From Micromonospora alfalfae (GTDB lineage: Bacteria > Actinomycetota > Actinomycetes > Mycobacteriales > Micromonosporaceae): a DNA stretch of 64,000 bases. Of the stretch, positions 16,643 through 24,185 are shown one piece after another (the stretch's first letter is position 1; every line of letters begins with the position of its first letter). Location of the stretch: contig NZ_JAKKFH010000032.1 in assembly GCF_022230925.1 (NCBI RefSeq), forward strand, positions 1-64,000, given 5' to 3'. Under the pieces are notes generated by a model that ran no database searches, was not told the DNA's origin, and worked only from the letters and a program-made list of their open reading frames with translations. The translations under genes were made by a program, and so were the position numbers.

Positions 16643-16735
16643 TCGGAGTCGATGTCGGCCGTGCCGTGGATATCCCCTGATCAGACGGTGTACGTCGGTA
16701 AGGTCGGCCGGGTGTTTGGCTACGGAGGGGGGACG

Positions 16736-17761
16736 GTGCGGATGCGGTTCGTGCGGGTGATCGCCGGAGTGCTGCTGTTGGTAGTGGGAATTCCGGCGCT
16801 GTTCGCCGGTGGCGGGCTGTGGCTGGTGACCCGACACACCGACCCGGACGGGTCCTTCGCCGCCCGTTTCGAAACGGTCCGCACCCCTGGTCACGCGATC
16901 GTCGTCACCGACCTCGACCGGTTGCTGCGGCAGGAGGCGCCCTTCGCGCGTACCGAGCAGACCCGGCTGCGCCTGGACGCCCGCACCACGGGCGGGCCGG
17001 CCTTCGTCGGACTGGCGCCCACCGCCGAGGTGCGCGGTTGGCTGGAGGCGGTGCCGCACGCCACGGTCCGTCGGGTGGCGCTGGCCCGGGGTCCGCTGCC
17101 GGTCCGGCTCGATCCGGCCGGTCCGGCCGCCGACACCCCGGGTGTCGCACCGGCCGACGGGCCGGTCACGCCGCTGGGCCGGCCCTTCTGGGTACGCGAG
17201 GGGATCGGCTCGCTGGAGTGGAGCGCGGACGACCTCGCCGGCGAACCCATGAGCCTGGTGGTGATGCGCCCCGACGGCGAGGGCGACCTGGCCCTGGACC
17301 TGCACGCCGAGTTGCGGGTCGGGTGGACCGGCCCGGCCACCTGGGGTCTGCTGACCGTCGGCGTGCTGCTGGTGGTGTGCGCGGCGCTGCTCCTCCTGCG
17401 GCCGCTACGGCCACGCGAGGTGATCTTCGTGGTCGAGCCGGATCAGGTGCCGGTGCTCGCCGGGCGGCTCGGGGTCACCTCGCTGAGTGGCCTGGGCCCC
17501 CGCCGACCCGATCCGAACCCGCCGTCGCCGGCGCGACAACTCGCCCCGGTCGGCGCCGGGGCCCTGGAACCCGCCCGGTCGGCGATCGGCGGGGCCCGCG
17601 CAGCCACCCTCGCGGACCTGGACGAACCGGTCCGGTTGCCCCGCCCGCCGGAGGTGACGCTGAGCCTCGCCTGGCCGCCGGCCGACGTGGAGGAGCCCAC
17701 GACCCGGCCGGTGGCGGCCGCACCGGGCGACGACCCGGCCCGTGGCGGCCCGGTCGGGTGA
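16736..17761 (+). CDS. Bitopic membrane protein of unknown function
   Basis: Protein of 341 residues that I do not recognise beyond being conserved in style. It has one N-terminal helix (about 5-27), an extracytoplasmic domain of about 175 residues rich in RTPGHAIVVTDLDRLL, GPAFVGLAPTAEV and PFWVREGIGSLEWSADD, and a second helix around 205-225. A Pro-rich cytoplasmic tail follows (EVIFVVEPDQVPVLAGRLG, then low complexity). GTG 16736 has GGAGG seven bases upstream (16724-16728); ATG 16742 is the alternative. It stands alone between two terminators. Confidence 0.7.
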   Translation: MRMRFVRVIAGVLLLVVGIPALFAGGGLWLVTRHTDPDGSFAARFETVRTPGHAIVVTDLDRLLRQEAPFARTEQTRLRLDARTTGGPAFVGLAPTAEVRGWLEAVPHATVRRVALARGPLPVRLDPAGPAADTPGVAPADGPVTPLGRPFWVREGIGSLEWSADDLAGEPMSLVVMRPDGEGDLALDLHAELRVGWTGPATWGLLTVGVLLVVCAALLLLRPLRPREVIFVVEPDQVPVLAGRLGVTSLSGLGPRRPDPNPPSPARQLAPVGAGALEPARSAIGGARAATLADLDEPVRLPRPPEVTLSLAWPPADVEEPTTRPVAAAPGDDPARGGPVG

Positions 17762-17794
17762 CAGCCCAGCCGGTGGCGGTGGGTGAGACAGCGA

Positions 17795-17827
17795 GTGGCC
17801 CTCCGCGCTGCCGACGCGGAGGGCCAC
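17795..17827. terminator. Bidirectional hairpin terminator
   Basis: Perfect 13-bp arms (GTGGCCCTCCGCG and its complement) flank a 7-nt loop. It lies between the convergent genes ending at 17761 (+) and 17882 (-). Confidence 0.75.
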
Positions 17828-17881
17828 CCTCACCGGGGGATCGGTGCTACCCGAGCGACGCTTGAGGTAGATGAGGACAGA

Positions 17882-19165
17882 TTAGCGTTGAACGTGGCTA
17901 CTCGGGAGGTCTGTCCAATTGGTGCGATTTTCCGCACTGGGTCCCGAGCGCACCGGCAACACCGCCAGCAGCAGCAGGCTGAGCAGCACGTAGGTGTTCT
18001 GCACGACGAAGTCCACCGGGTCATGAGTGCGGACCGGTCCCGCCCCCCAGGCCTGGAACGTCACCACGCCGTAGATGGTCACGGCGGTGATGCCCAGCGC
18101 GAGCCCGGCCAGCCAGCGACGCCGGCGTGCCTCGTCCGGGCGGTCCGCGCTCAACGCCGCGTCGGCGAGCAGCACCACCGCCGGCACGAACCAGTAGATG
18201 TGGTGGGTCCAGGTGATCGGGCTCGCCAGGGAACCGACCAACCCGGTCAACGTCAGCCCGGTCAACGGGTCACCGGCCCGCGCCGCGCGGGCGGCCCGCC
18301 ACAGCCCGTAGCCGGCGACCACGGCGACCAGCAGCAGCCAGAGCAGCCGGCCCGGCTTCTCCGGCTCGGTGAACCGGCTGAGCAGGCCGAACAGCGACTG
18401 GTTGCCGACGATGTCGGTGCGTCCCACCCGCTCGGTGGTCCACAGCTCGTGTGTCCAGAACCGCCATGAGTCACGTGGGGCGATCGCCGCCGCGAGCACT
18501 GTCGCCGCCGCCGCTGTCGCGCTCGCCACCGCCGCGGCCCGCCACCGCCGGGTGGCCAGCAGATACACGATGAAGATGCCGGGAAAGAGCTTGAGCGCCG
18601 TCGCCAGCCCCACGCCCACCCCGGCCCAGCGTCGCGCCTGCGGCACCGCGAACAGCAGGTCGGCCAGGATCAGCACGACCAGCAGCATGTTGATCTGGCC
18701 GAAGGTGATCGTTTCGCGGATGCTCTCCACCGCCAGCACCAGCAGTACGGCGGAGATCAGGGTGAACGTTCGGGGCAGGTGGTGTCGGGCGATCACCGGG
18801 GTCACCAGCCACCGGGTGGTCAGCACCACGGCCAGCACTGTGAGCGCCGTGAAGATCGCCACGGTGGCGCCGAGCCGCAGCAGACCGAACGGCCACAGCA
18901 GTAACGCGCTGAAGGGTGGGTAGGTGAAGTACAACTCGCCCTGCACCCGGTCGGGTTGGACGTAGTCGTAGAGCGGGTGGCCGACGCGCCACCAGTCCAT
19001 CGCGGACATGTAGATCTTGAGGTCGAAGAAGTTGTGCACGAGGCCGGGCAGATACAGCGCTGGCAGCACGGCGCTGAGGGCCACCACCGCGACCAGACGA
19101 CGGACCGTACGGCCGCCGGGATCGTCTTCGGTGACGGCGGGCGGTGCGACGGGTTCTGCTGGCAC
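17882..19165 (-). CDS. GT87 (DUF2029) polyprenol-dependent mannosyltransferase
   Basis: Polytopic membrane glycosyltransferase of 427 residues with about ten to twelve hydrophobic helices. The first extracytoplasmic loop carries the catalytic-type residues (NFFDLKIYMSAMDWWRVGHPLYDY, then YFTYPPFSALLL), where the GT87 family uses an early Asp and a YPP motif. It also has FGQINMLLVVLILADLL, ATALKLFPGIFIVYLL, VGNQSLFGLLSRF and SPITWTHHIYWFVPA, all typical of actinobacterial alpha-mannosyltransferases such as PimE. These enzymes use polyprenyl-phosphate-mannose to decorate glycolipids or lipoglycans. Acceptor unknown. Confidence 0.88.
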   Translation of the reverse strand: MPAEPVAPPAVTEDDPGGRTVRRLVAVVALSAVLPALYLPGLVHNFFDLKIYMSAMDWWRVGHPLYDYVQPDRVQGELYFTYPPFSALLLWPFGLLRLGATVAIFTALTVLAVVLTTRWLVTPVIARHHLPRTFTLISAVLLVLAVESIRETITFGQINMLLVVLILADLLFAVPQARRWAGVGVGLATALKLFPGIFIVYLLATRRWRAAAVASATAAAATVLAAAIAPRDSWRFWTHELWTTERVGRTDIVGNQSLFGLLSRFTEPEKPGRLLWLLLVAVVAGYGLWRAARAARAGDPLTGLTLTGLVGSLASPITWTHHIYWFVPAVVLLADAALSADRPDEARRRRWLAGLALGITAVTIYGVVTFQAWGAGPVRTHDPVDFVVQNTYVLLSLLLLAVLPVRSGPSAENRTNWTDLPSSHVQR

Positions 19166-19237
19166 CCCGAAACCCTAGCGGGCCGGTCCGCCGAGAGCGC
19201 GCAGCCGCGAGGCGTGGGCTGCGCGTAGGCTGTCCCG

Positions 19238-19828
19238 GTGGCTGATCTCCTCGTCTGGATCGACTGTGAGATGACTGGGTTGGACCTCGGCAGGGACAAA
19301 CTGATCGAGGTTGCGGCACTGGTCACCGATCCCGACCTCAACGTGCTGGGTGACGGTGTCGACGTGGTCATCCACGCCGACGAGGCGGCGTTGGAGGGGA
19401 TGCCGGAGGTCGTGCAGACCATGCACGCCAGGTCCGGCCTCACCGAGGAGGTCCGTCGTTCGGTGGTCACCCTCGCCGAGGCCGAAGACCTGGTCCTGGA
19501 GTACGTCCGCACCTTCGTCAAGGATCCGCGTACGGCGCCGCTGTGCGGCAACTCGATCGCCACCGACCGGGGCTTCATCGCCCGGGACATGCCCCGCCTC
19601 GACGCCCACCTGCACTACCGGATGATCGACGTGTCGTCGATCAAGGAACTCTGCCGCCGCTGGTACCCCCGGGTGTACTTCGGCCAGCCGCAGAAGGGTC
19701 TCGCGCACCGGGCGCTGGCCGACATCCGGGAGAGCATCCGGGAGCTGGAGTACTACCGGCGCACCGTCTTCGTTCCGCTGCCCGGCCCGGACGTCGAGAC
19801 CGCCAAGGCCATCGCCGCCGAACTCTGA
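19238..19828 (+). CDS. orn: Oligoribonuclease
   Basis: 3'-5' exoribonuclease of 196 residues that degrades 2-5-nt RNA and linear pGpG. The DEDDh active site is visible: WIDCEMTGL with the first Asp and Glu, NSIATDRGFIARDMP for the second Asp, and HRALADIRESI with the His and last Asp. VDVVIHADEAALEGMPEVV and YYRRTVFVPLPG are typical of actinobacterial Orn. It begins with GTG 19238 and is followed by tRNA-His, an arrangement common in actinobacteria. Confidence 0.97.
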   Translation: MADLLVWIDCEMTGLDLGRDKLIEVAALVTDPDLNVLGDGVDVVIHADEAALEGMPEVVQTMHARSGLTEEVRRSVVTLAEAEDLVLEYVRTFVKDPRTAPLCGNSIATDRGFIARDMPRLDAHLHYRMIDVSSIKELCRRWYPRVYFGQPQKGLAHRALADIRESIRELEYYRRTVFVPLPGPDVETAKAIAAEL

Positions 19829-19932
19829 CCCCTGCCGCGCTGACCGGCAACCCGCTGGACGTGCCCGGCCGTGGTGTGGCTATTATTGGTCCGCACCCCG
19901 CCCGGAGCGATCGACCGGGCGACGGCGGCATG

Positions 19933-20005
19933 GTGGCTGTAGCTCAGTTGGCAGAGCACCGGGTTGTGGTCCCGGTTGTCGGGGGTTCAATTCCCCTCAG
20001 TCACC
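19933..20005 (+). tRNA. tRNA-His (anticodon GTG)
   Basis: Acceptor GTGGCTG pairs with CAGTCAC. The anticodon stem CCGGG/CCCGG holds loop TTGTGGT (anticodon GTG), and the T-loop is GGTTCAATTCC. A G at 19932 can serve as G-1 opposite C73 (20005), the histidine identity pair. Confidence 0.95.
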
Positions 20006-20020
20006 CAGTTGGTTTCACTG

Positions 20021-20050
20021 CTCAGGCCCCCTCTTCGGAGGGGGCCTGAG
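20021..20050 (+). terminator. Terminator of tRNA-His
   Basis: A 13-bp perfect stem (CTCAGGCCCCCTC) closes on a TTCG tetraloop and lies 15 bp after the tRNA. Confidence 0.8.
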
Positions 20051-20078
20051 TCGTTGTCGGGCGAAGTGGGGGACCACG

Positions 20079-20108
20079 CGAAAGCCCCCTCCGAAGAGGG
20101 GGCTTTCG
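20079..20108 (-). terminator. Terminator of the L,D-transpeptidase gene
   Basis: A 13-bp perfect stem (CGAAAGCCCCCTC) with a 4-nt loop sits just past the stop of the minus-strand gene at 20118. With the preceding hairpin it separates convergent transcription. Confidence 0.75.
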
Positions 20109-20117
20109 TCGGCTTGC

Positions 20118-21410
20118 TCAGGCGGTCGGCGTGGGGGACGGGGTGACAGTCCCGTCCGGGGTCGGGGTGGTGGCGTCCGGGTCGGCCGGAGGCTCGTACG
20201 GAAGGGCGCTGCCCTTGACGTACTCGTCCCAGCTCATGTTCCAGTCGGTCCAGCCGTTGCCGTTCTGGAGCTTGCGCTCGGTGCCCTTGACCGTGATCGG
20301 GTCGCCGATCTGGGTGTTCTTGAAGAGCCAGTCGCCGTTGGCCATCGACACGTTCACGCAGCCGTGCGACACGTTCGTGGTGCCCTGCTGCCCCTCGGAC
20401 CAGGGCGCCGCGTGGATGAACTCCCCGCCCCAGGTGAGGCGCTGCGCAAAGTCGATCTTGGTGCGGTAGCCCTCATCGGGGCCCAGCTCCTCGAACGTGT
20501 CGAAGACCGTCTTGCGCAGCTTCTCGATCACGACCATGGTGCCGCTGGACGACGGGGTGCTCTTCTTGCCCAGGCTCACCGGGATGGTCTTGATCACGGA
20601 GCCGTTGCGGGTCACCGTCATCCGCTTGGTCTTGTTGTCCACGGTCATGACCACCGCGGCGCCGATCTTGACGTCCACCGAGAGGTCGGCGCGGCCGTAC
20701 CAGTCCGCACCCATCGGCAGGCCGCCGGCCTGCACCCGGTAGGAGACCTTGGTGTTCGGCTTCCAGAACTCCTTCGGCCGGTACCGGATCTCGGTGGGGC
20801 TGACCCAGTGCCAGATCCCCTCCTGCGCTGGGGTCGAGGTGACTGTCATCCGGCGCTGCACGTCGTCGCGGTAGTCCTCCGGGATGGCCCGGCTGAACTT
20901 CACGATCAGCGGCATGCCCACCCCGACGACCTGGTTGTCGCCGAGGAAGCTGCTCACCCGTACCTGATTGCCGGGCTTGGCCATTGTGGTGAAGGTGCTC
21001 GTCGCGGTGGCCGGGCGTCCGTCGTCGCCCTTGGCGGTCACTGTGGCCGTGTAGCTCGTGCCGTAGGCCAGCGCGCCGGTCGGCAGCCACGACTTGCCGT
21101 CCTTGGCGAGGGCGCCCTCGACCGCCTTGCCGGCGGCGTCCTTCAGCTCGACAGCGGTCTCCACGGCGTCCTTCGTGGTGAAGGTGATGCCGGTGGACGC
21201 CGGCACGTCCTTGGCGTCGGCCGCCGGCTCGCTGATCGTCGCGGCGGCCTTCGGTGCCGGGTTCTCCCCGCCGCCGTGCCACGAGGACGGCTTGCCGCCG
21301 TCGCCGTCGGTGCAGGCCGAGGTGAAGGCCAACGCCACGGCGAGAAGCCCCGCCGCGAACACGCGGCGTCGCCCACCGGGCCTGATCAGCTGGTCCTGGC
21401 TAGCTCGCAT
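20118..21410 (-). CDS. L,D-transpeptidase lipoprotein (first of two)
   Basis: Protein of 430 residues that makes 3-3 peptidoglycan cross-links outside the membrane. A lipobox (AFTSAC) ends the signal peptide. Two immunoglobulin-like segments follow (about 50-125 and 125-240, the first with GITFTTKDAVETAVELKDAAGKAV and TATVTAKGDDGR). The YkuD catalytic domain (about 250-370) contains HAAPWSEGQQGTTNVSHGCVNVSMANGDW with the nucleophilic Cys of SHGCVN. A Pro/Thr tail ends the chain. ATG 21410 has GAGGGA just upstream. It is a paralogue of the next gene and shares order and length with it. Confidence 0.95.
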   Translation of the reverse strand: MRASQDQLIRPGGRRRVFAAGLLAVALAFTSACTDGDGGKPSSWHGGGENPAPKAAATISEPAADAKDVPASTGITFTTKDAVETAVELKDAAGKAVEGALAKDGKSWLPTGALAYGTSYTATVTAKGDDGRPATATSTFTTMAKPGNQVRVSSFLGDNQVVGVGMPLIVKFSRAIPEDYRDDVQRRMTVTSTPAQEGIWHWVSPTEIRYRPKEFWKPNTKVSYRVQAGGLPMGADWYGRADLSVDVKIGAAVVMTVDNKTKRMTVTRNGSVIKTIPVSLGKKSTPSSSGTMVVIEKLRKTVFDTFEELGPDEGYRTKIDFAQRLTWGGEFIHAAPWSEGQQGTTNVSHGCVNVSMANGDWLFKNTQIGDPITVKGTERKLQNGNGWTDWNMSWDEYVKGSALPYEPPADPDATTPTPDGTVTPSPTPTA

Positions 21411-21659
21411 GCATTCCCTCACAGTTGTGGTCGCTGCCCCATCGTCTCTTACTGACGCGCCAGAGCCGGCCCCGGTTGCCGAGGGTGAACCGAAACACGC
21501 CATCAATAGTGCCCGAATCCTGCTACTATCCGGCGTTTCGTGAGCCTGGTTCGTCTCCGTGCCGGGAGCGTGGGGGTCGCCGCGCAGTCATCGAGCGGCG
21601 GGAGTGCAAGGGTACGCCGGCCCGGCCAACGGCCGAGCCGGCGCAACGAGGCCGACGGC

Positions 21660-22922
21660 TCAGACCGCCGGGCCGGCCCCACCACTGGGCACCGGCAACG
21701 CGCTGCCCTTGACGAACTCCGACCAGCTCAGGCTCCACGCCGTCCAACCGTTACCGGCCGCGATCCTGCGCTCGGTTCCCTTGATCGTGATCGGGTCACC
21801 GATCCGGGTCTTGTCGAACAACCACCTGGCGTTCGCCATCGACACGTTCACGCAGCCGTGCGAGACGTTCTGCCGCCCCTGCACGTGCTCCGACCAGGGC
21901 GCGGCGTGGATGTACTCGCCACCCCAGGTGAGCCGCTGGGCGAACTGGATGTCGGTCACGTAGCGGTTGGCCGGATCCGGGTCGTCGCGGGTGTCGAAGA
22001 CGGTGGCTTCCTTCTTCTCCATCACCACCAACGTGCCGCTCGACGACGGTGTGCTCTTCTTGCCCAGGCTCACCGGAATGGTGCGCACCGCGGCGCCGTT
22101 CTCGTACACAGTCATCTTCTTGTTGGCGTTGTCGACCTTCATCTCGAACGATCGGCCGATCTTGGCGGTGGCCTTGCGGTCGATGTCGCCGTACTTGCCG
22201 TTGCTCAGCGGCATCCCCGCCAGCGCGATCCGCACGGTGATCGTGGTGCCCGGCTTCCAGTACTTCGGAGCCCGGTAGTAGGCCTGCGTGCCATTGCTCA
22301 CCCAGTGCCACGCGCCCGGCTGCGGCGGGTCGGTCTGGACGAACATCCGCTTCTGCACCGCCGCCCGGTCCTTCTTCGGGATACCCGGGTGGAACTCGGT
22401 GACCACCGGCATGGCCACCCCGTAGCTCTTGTCGTCGAAGAGATACAGGCCCGAACCGATAGTCGACTTCGGCTTGGCCATCGTGGTGAAGCTGCTGGTG
22501 CCCTGGCTGCTCGTGCCGTCCGACGCGCTCGCCGTCACAGTGGCCGTGTAGCGGGTGCCCCACTTCAGCGGAGCTGACGGCACCCAGGACGAACCATCGG
22601 TACGCAGCTTGCCCTCGATCGAGCCGCCGCCGTCCGCCGTCAGGGTGACCGCGGACACCTTCCCGCCGTCCGGGAGCTTCGCGCTGATCTCCGTACTCAC
22701 CGGCCTGTTCTTCGTGCCGTTCGCCGGGCTCAGCGTGAGCGCTGGCCCGCTCGGCGTGCTCGGTGTCGAAGGTGCGGCCGAGCCAGGGGTGGCGCTCACG
22801 TCCGAGGACGCCCCGCCAACGAATTCCGGCTTCTTCTCGCCGCCGCCGCATCCGGTCAGTGCCAGCGACGCCGCCAGAGTCAGGGCGCCCACCACCGCCC
22901 CGGCTCGCGTGAACCGTGCCAT
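21660..22922 (-). CDS. L,D-transpeptidase lipoprotein (second of two)
   Basis: Protein of 420 residues with the same layout as its downstream neighbour: lipobox LALTGC, a Ser/Pro-rich linker, two Ig-like segments, and the YkuD domain with HAAPWSEHVQGRQNVSHGCVNVSMANARW and the SHGCVN nucleophile. The segment VSLGKKSTPSSSGT is identical in both proteins, indicating an old duplication. ATG 22922 is preceded by GAGGT. The 249-bp gap to the next gene holds nothing I recognise apart from that gene's promoter space. Confidence 0.95.
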   Translation of the reverse strand: MARFTRAGAVVGALTLAASLALTGCGGGEKKPEFVGGASSDVSATPGSAAPSTPSTPSGPALTLSPANGTKNRPVSTEISAKLPDGGKVSAVTLTADGGGSIEGKLRTDGSSWVPSAPLKWGTRYTATVTASASDGTSSQGTSSFTTMAKPKSTIGSGLYLFDDKSYGVAMPVVTEFHPGIPKKDRAAVQKRMFVQTDPPQPGAWHWVSNGTQAYYRAPKYWKPGTTITVRIALAGMPLSNGKYGDIDRKATAKIGRSFEMKVDNANKKMTVYENGAAVRTIPVSLGKKSTPSSSGTLVVMEKKEATVFDTRDDPDPANRYVTDIQFAQRLTWGGEYIHAAPWSEHVQGRQNVSHGCVNVSMANARWLFDKTRIGDPITIKGTERRIAAGNGWTAWSLSWSEFVKGSALPVPSGGAGPAV

Positions 22923-23096
22923 GCCCACCTCTGTTCTCGCGTACCTGGCGGACATCGTGCCGCATCACCGCCCCAACCCACGCCCCGATCTTGACGGCGG
23001 TGGCCGGTTTGGGGCTTTTTGCCGGCAAAGCTCGACCGAAGGGGGGACCCGGGTAACCGAATTGGAGCGCGCCTTCCGGGGGTGCTAATGTTCTCT

Positions 23097-23189
23097 CCGT
23101 TGCCGACGAGCGCCGCTAGCTCAACTGGCAGAGCAGCGGACTCTTAATCCGCGGGTTCGGGGTTCGAGTCCCTGGCGGCGCACCAACGA
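23097..23189 (+). repeat. 93-bp direct repeat, left copy (contains tRNA-Lys)
   Basis: Identical base for base to 28921-29013. It runs from CCGTTGCCGACGA, through the whole tRNA-Lys with CCA, to ACGA. Weaker similarity continues on both sides: a -10-like GTGCTAATGTT upstream and a hairpin terminator downstream. The two copies enclose 5.7 kb. Confidence 0.95.
23110..23182 (+). tRNA. tRNA-Lys (anticodon CTT), copy 1
   Basis: Acceptor GCGCCGC/GCGGCGC, D-arm GCTC...GAGC, anticodon loop CTCTTAA within GCGGA/TCCGC (anticodon CTT), T-arm GGTTCGAGTCC, discriminator A; CCA is encoded at 23183-23185. Confidence 0.97.
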
Positions 23190-23191
23190 TC

Positions 23192-23234
23192 AAGGTCCTG
23201 ACCTGGTGGTTCACACCGGGTCGGGGCCTTTTTT
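23192..23234 (+). terminator. Terminator of tRNA-Lys copy 1
   Basis: AAGGTCCTGACC pairs imperfectly with GGTCGGGGCCTT and ends in six T residues. Confidence 0.8.
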
Positions 23235-23296
23235 GTGTCTTCGGTACGTCCGGTAACTGGCGGACACACACGGCGGTACGACGATGATCTTCTCGC

Positions 23297-23767
23297 TCAA
23301 CGGTTGGCGTTGAGGTGGACGATGGCGCCGTTGAGGACGGTGGCGAAGAGCGTCCACGCGGCGTACGGGGCCAGTGCGACGGCCGCGACACGGTCGGTCC
23401 GTGCGGCGCGACGGAGCAGCATGAAGTTGGAGGCGTTGAGCGCGGCGATCTCGGCCAGCGCGACGGTGGGTCTGTGAGCCTTGAAGAACAGCGCGCTCCA
23501 ACCGAAGTTGAGGGCCAGGTTGAGCCCGTAGGCACGGGTGAACGCGGCGCGGTCGGTTCCGCTGGTGCGGTCCAGCACGCGGGCGCCGGCCACCGCGATC
23601 AGGGCGTACAGCGGCGTCCATGCCAGCGGGAACGCCACGGGCGGGGGTTGCCAGGTCGGCTTGCGTAGCCGTTGGTACCAGCGTGAGGAGGCGTCGGTGA
23701 CCGTCGCCCCGGCGGCGGCTGTCACGGTGACCGCTGCCGCGGTCCTGGCCAGGGTTGGTAGTCGCAT
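23297..23767 (-). CDS. tspO: TspO/MBR family protein
   Basis: Five-helix membrane protein of 156 residues of the translocator family, which binds porphyrins and related ligands. Signature residues are WYQRLRKPTWQPPP near residue 30, FPLAWTPLYALIAVAG, YGLNLALNFGWSALFF and PYAAWTLFATVLNGAIVHLN. It is somewhat shortened at the N-terminus but contains all five helices. It is divergent from the small Gly-Gly protein gene (110-bp gap) and is the first gene inside the tRNA-Lys-bounded segment. Confidence 0.92.
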   Translation of the reverse strand: MRLPTLARTAAAVTVTAAAGATVTDASSRWYQRLRKPTWQPPPVAFPLAWTPLYALIAVAGARVLDRTSGTDRAAFTRAYGLNLALNFGWSALFFKAHRPTVALAEIAALNASNFMLLRRAARTDRVAAVALAPYAAWTLFATVLNGAIVHLNANR

Positions 23768-23876
23768 GCCGTTCAGCTACCCGGCTTGCGACGGATCAAT
23801 CGCGCTCCGTTCACCGGCCGGCGGGCGGTGGAACGAGAGCGGAACGCTGTCGGAGTGCTCAGTTAGCCTCTGCGCC

Positions 23877-24185
23877 ATGCCGATGATCACGATCGCCGAT
23901 GAAGTGACCGGAGCGCCGAGAGGTCCTGGGTGGACCATGGAGATCTTCGAGGAAGAGGTACGTCTCGGCGAGCTGATTCGACGGCGGGTCTTTCTGGAGG
24001 TCGCGGAGTCCGGCGGGCAGGTCGATCCGGAGGAGCGGACCCGGGCGACGCTCGAGGCGTTCGGCCGCAACGGCTTCGTGGTGCTGGTCGACGACCGGCA
24101 GGTGACGGCCCTGGACGACAAGGTCCACCTGCATGCGGGGTCCCGGATCACGTTCCTCAAGCTCGTCCCTCTGGTCGGTGGCTGA
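23877..24185 (+). CDS. Small beta-grasp (MoaD/ubiquitin-like) protein ending in Gly-Gly
   Basis: Protein of 102 residues starting MPMITIADEVTG. The predicted order is strand, strand (WTMEIFEEEVRL), helix (GELIRRRVFLEVAE), a charged insertion (VDPEERTRATLEAFGRNG), then strands FVVLVDDRQVTAL and KVHLHAGSRITFLKLVPLVGG. The ending (H/D-x-G-S-x-I-x-F-L-x-L-V-P-L-V-G-G) matches the last strand and diglycine tail of MoaD/ThiS and ubiquitin-like modifiers, where the terminal Gly is adenylated. The stop codon shares one base with the DUF4132 start, so the two are tightly coupled. No E1-like, MoaE or JAB gene is in the window. Fold assignment is my reading of the sequence; the role is unknown. Confidence 0.7.
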   Translation: MPMITIADEVTGAPRGPGWTMEIFEEEVRLGELIRRRVFLEVAESGGQVDPEERTRATLEAFGRNGFVVLVDDRQVTALDDKVHLHAGSRITFLKLVPLVGG

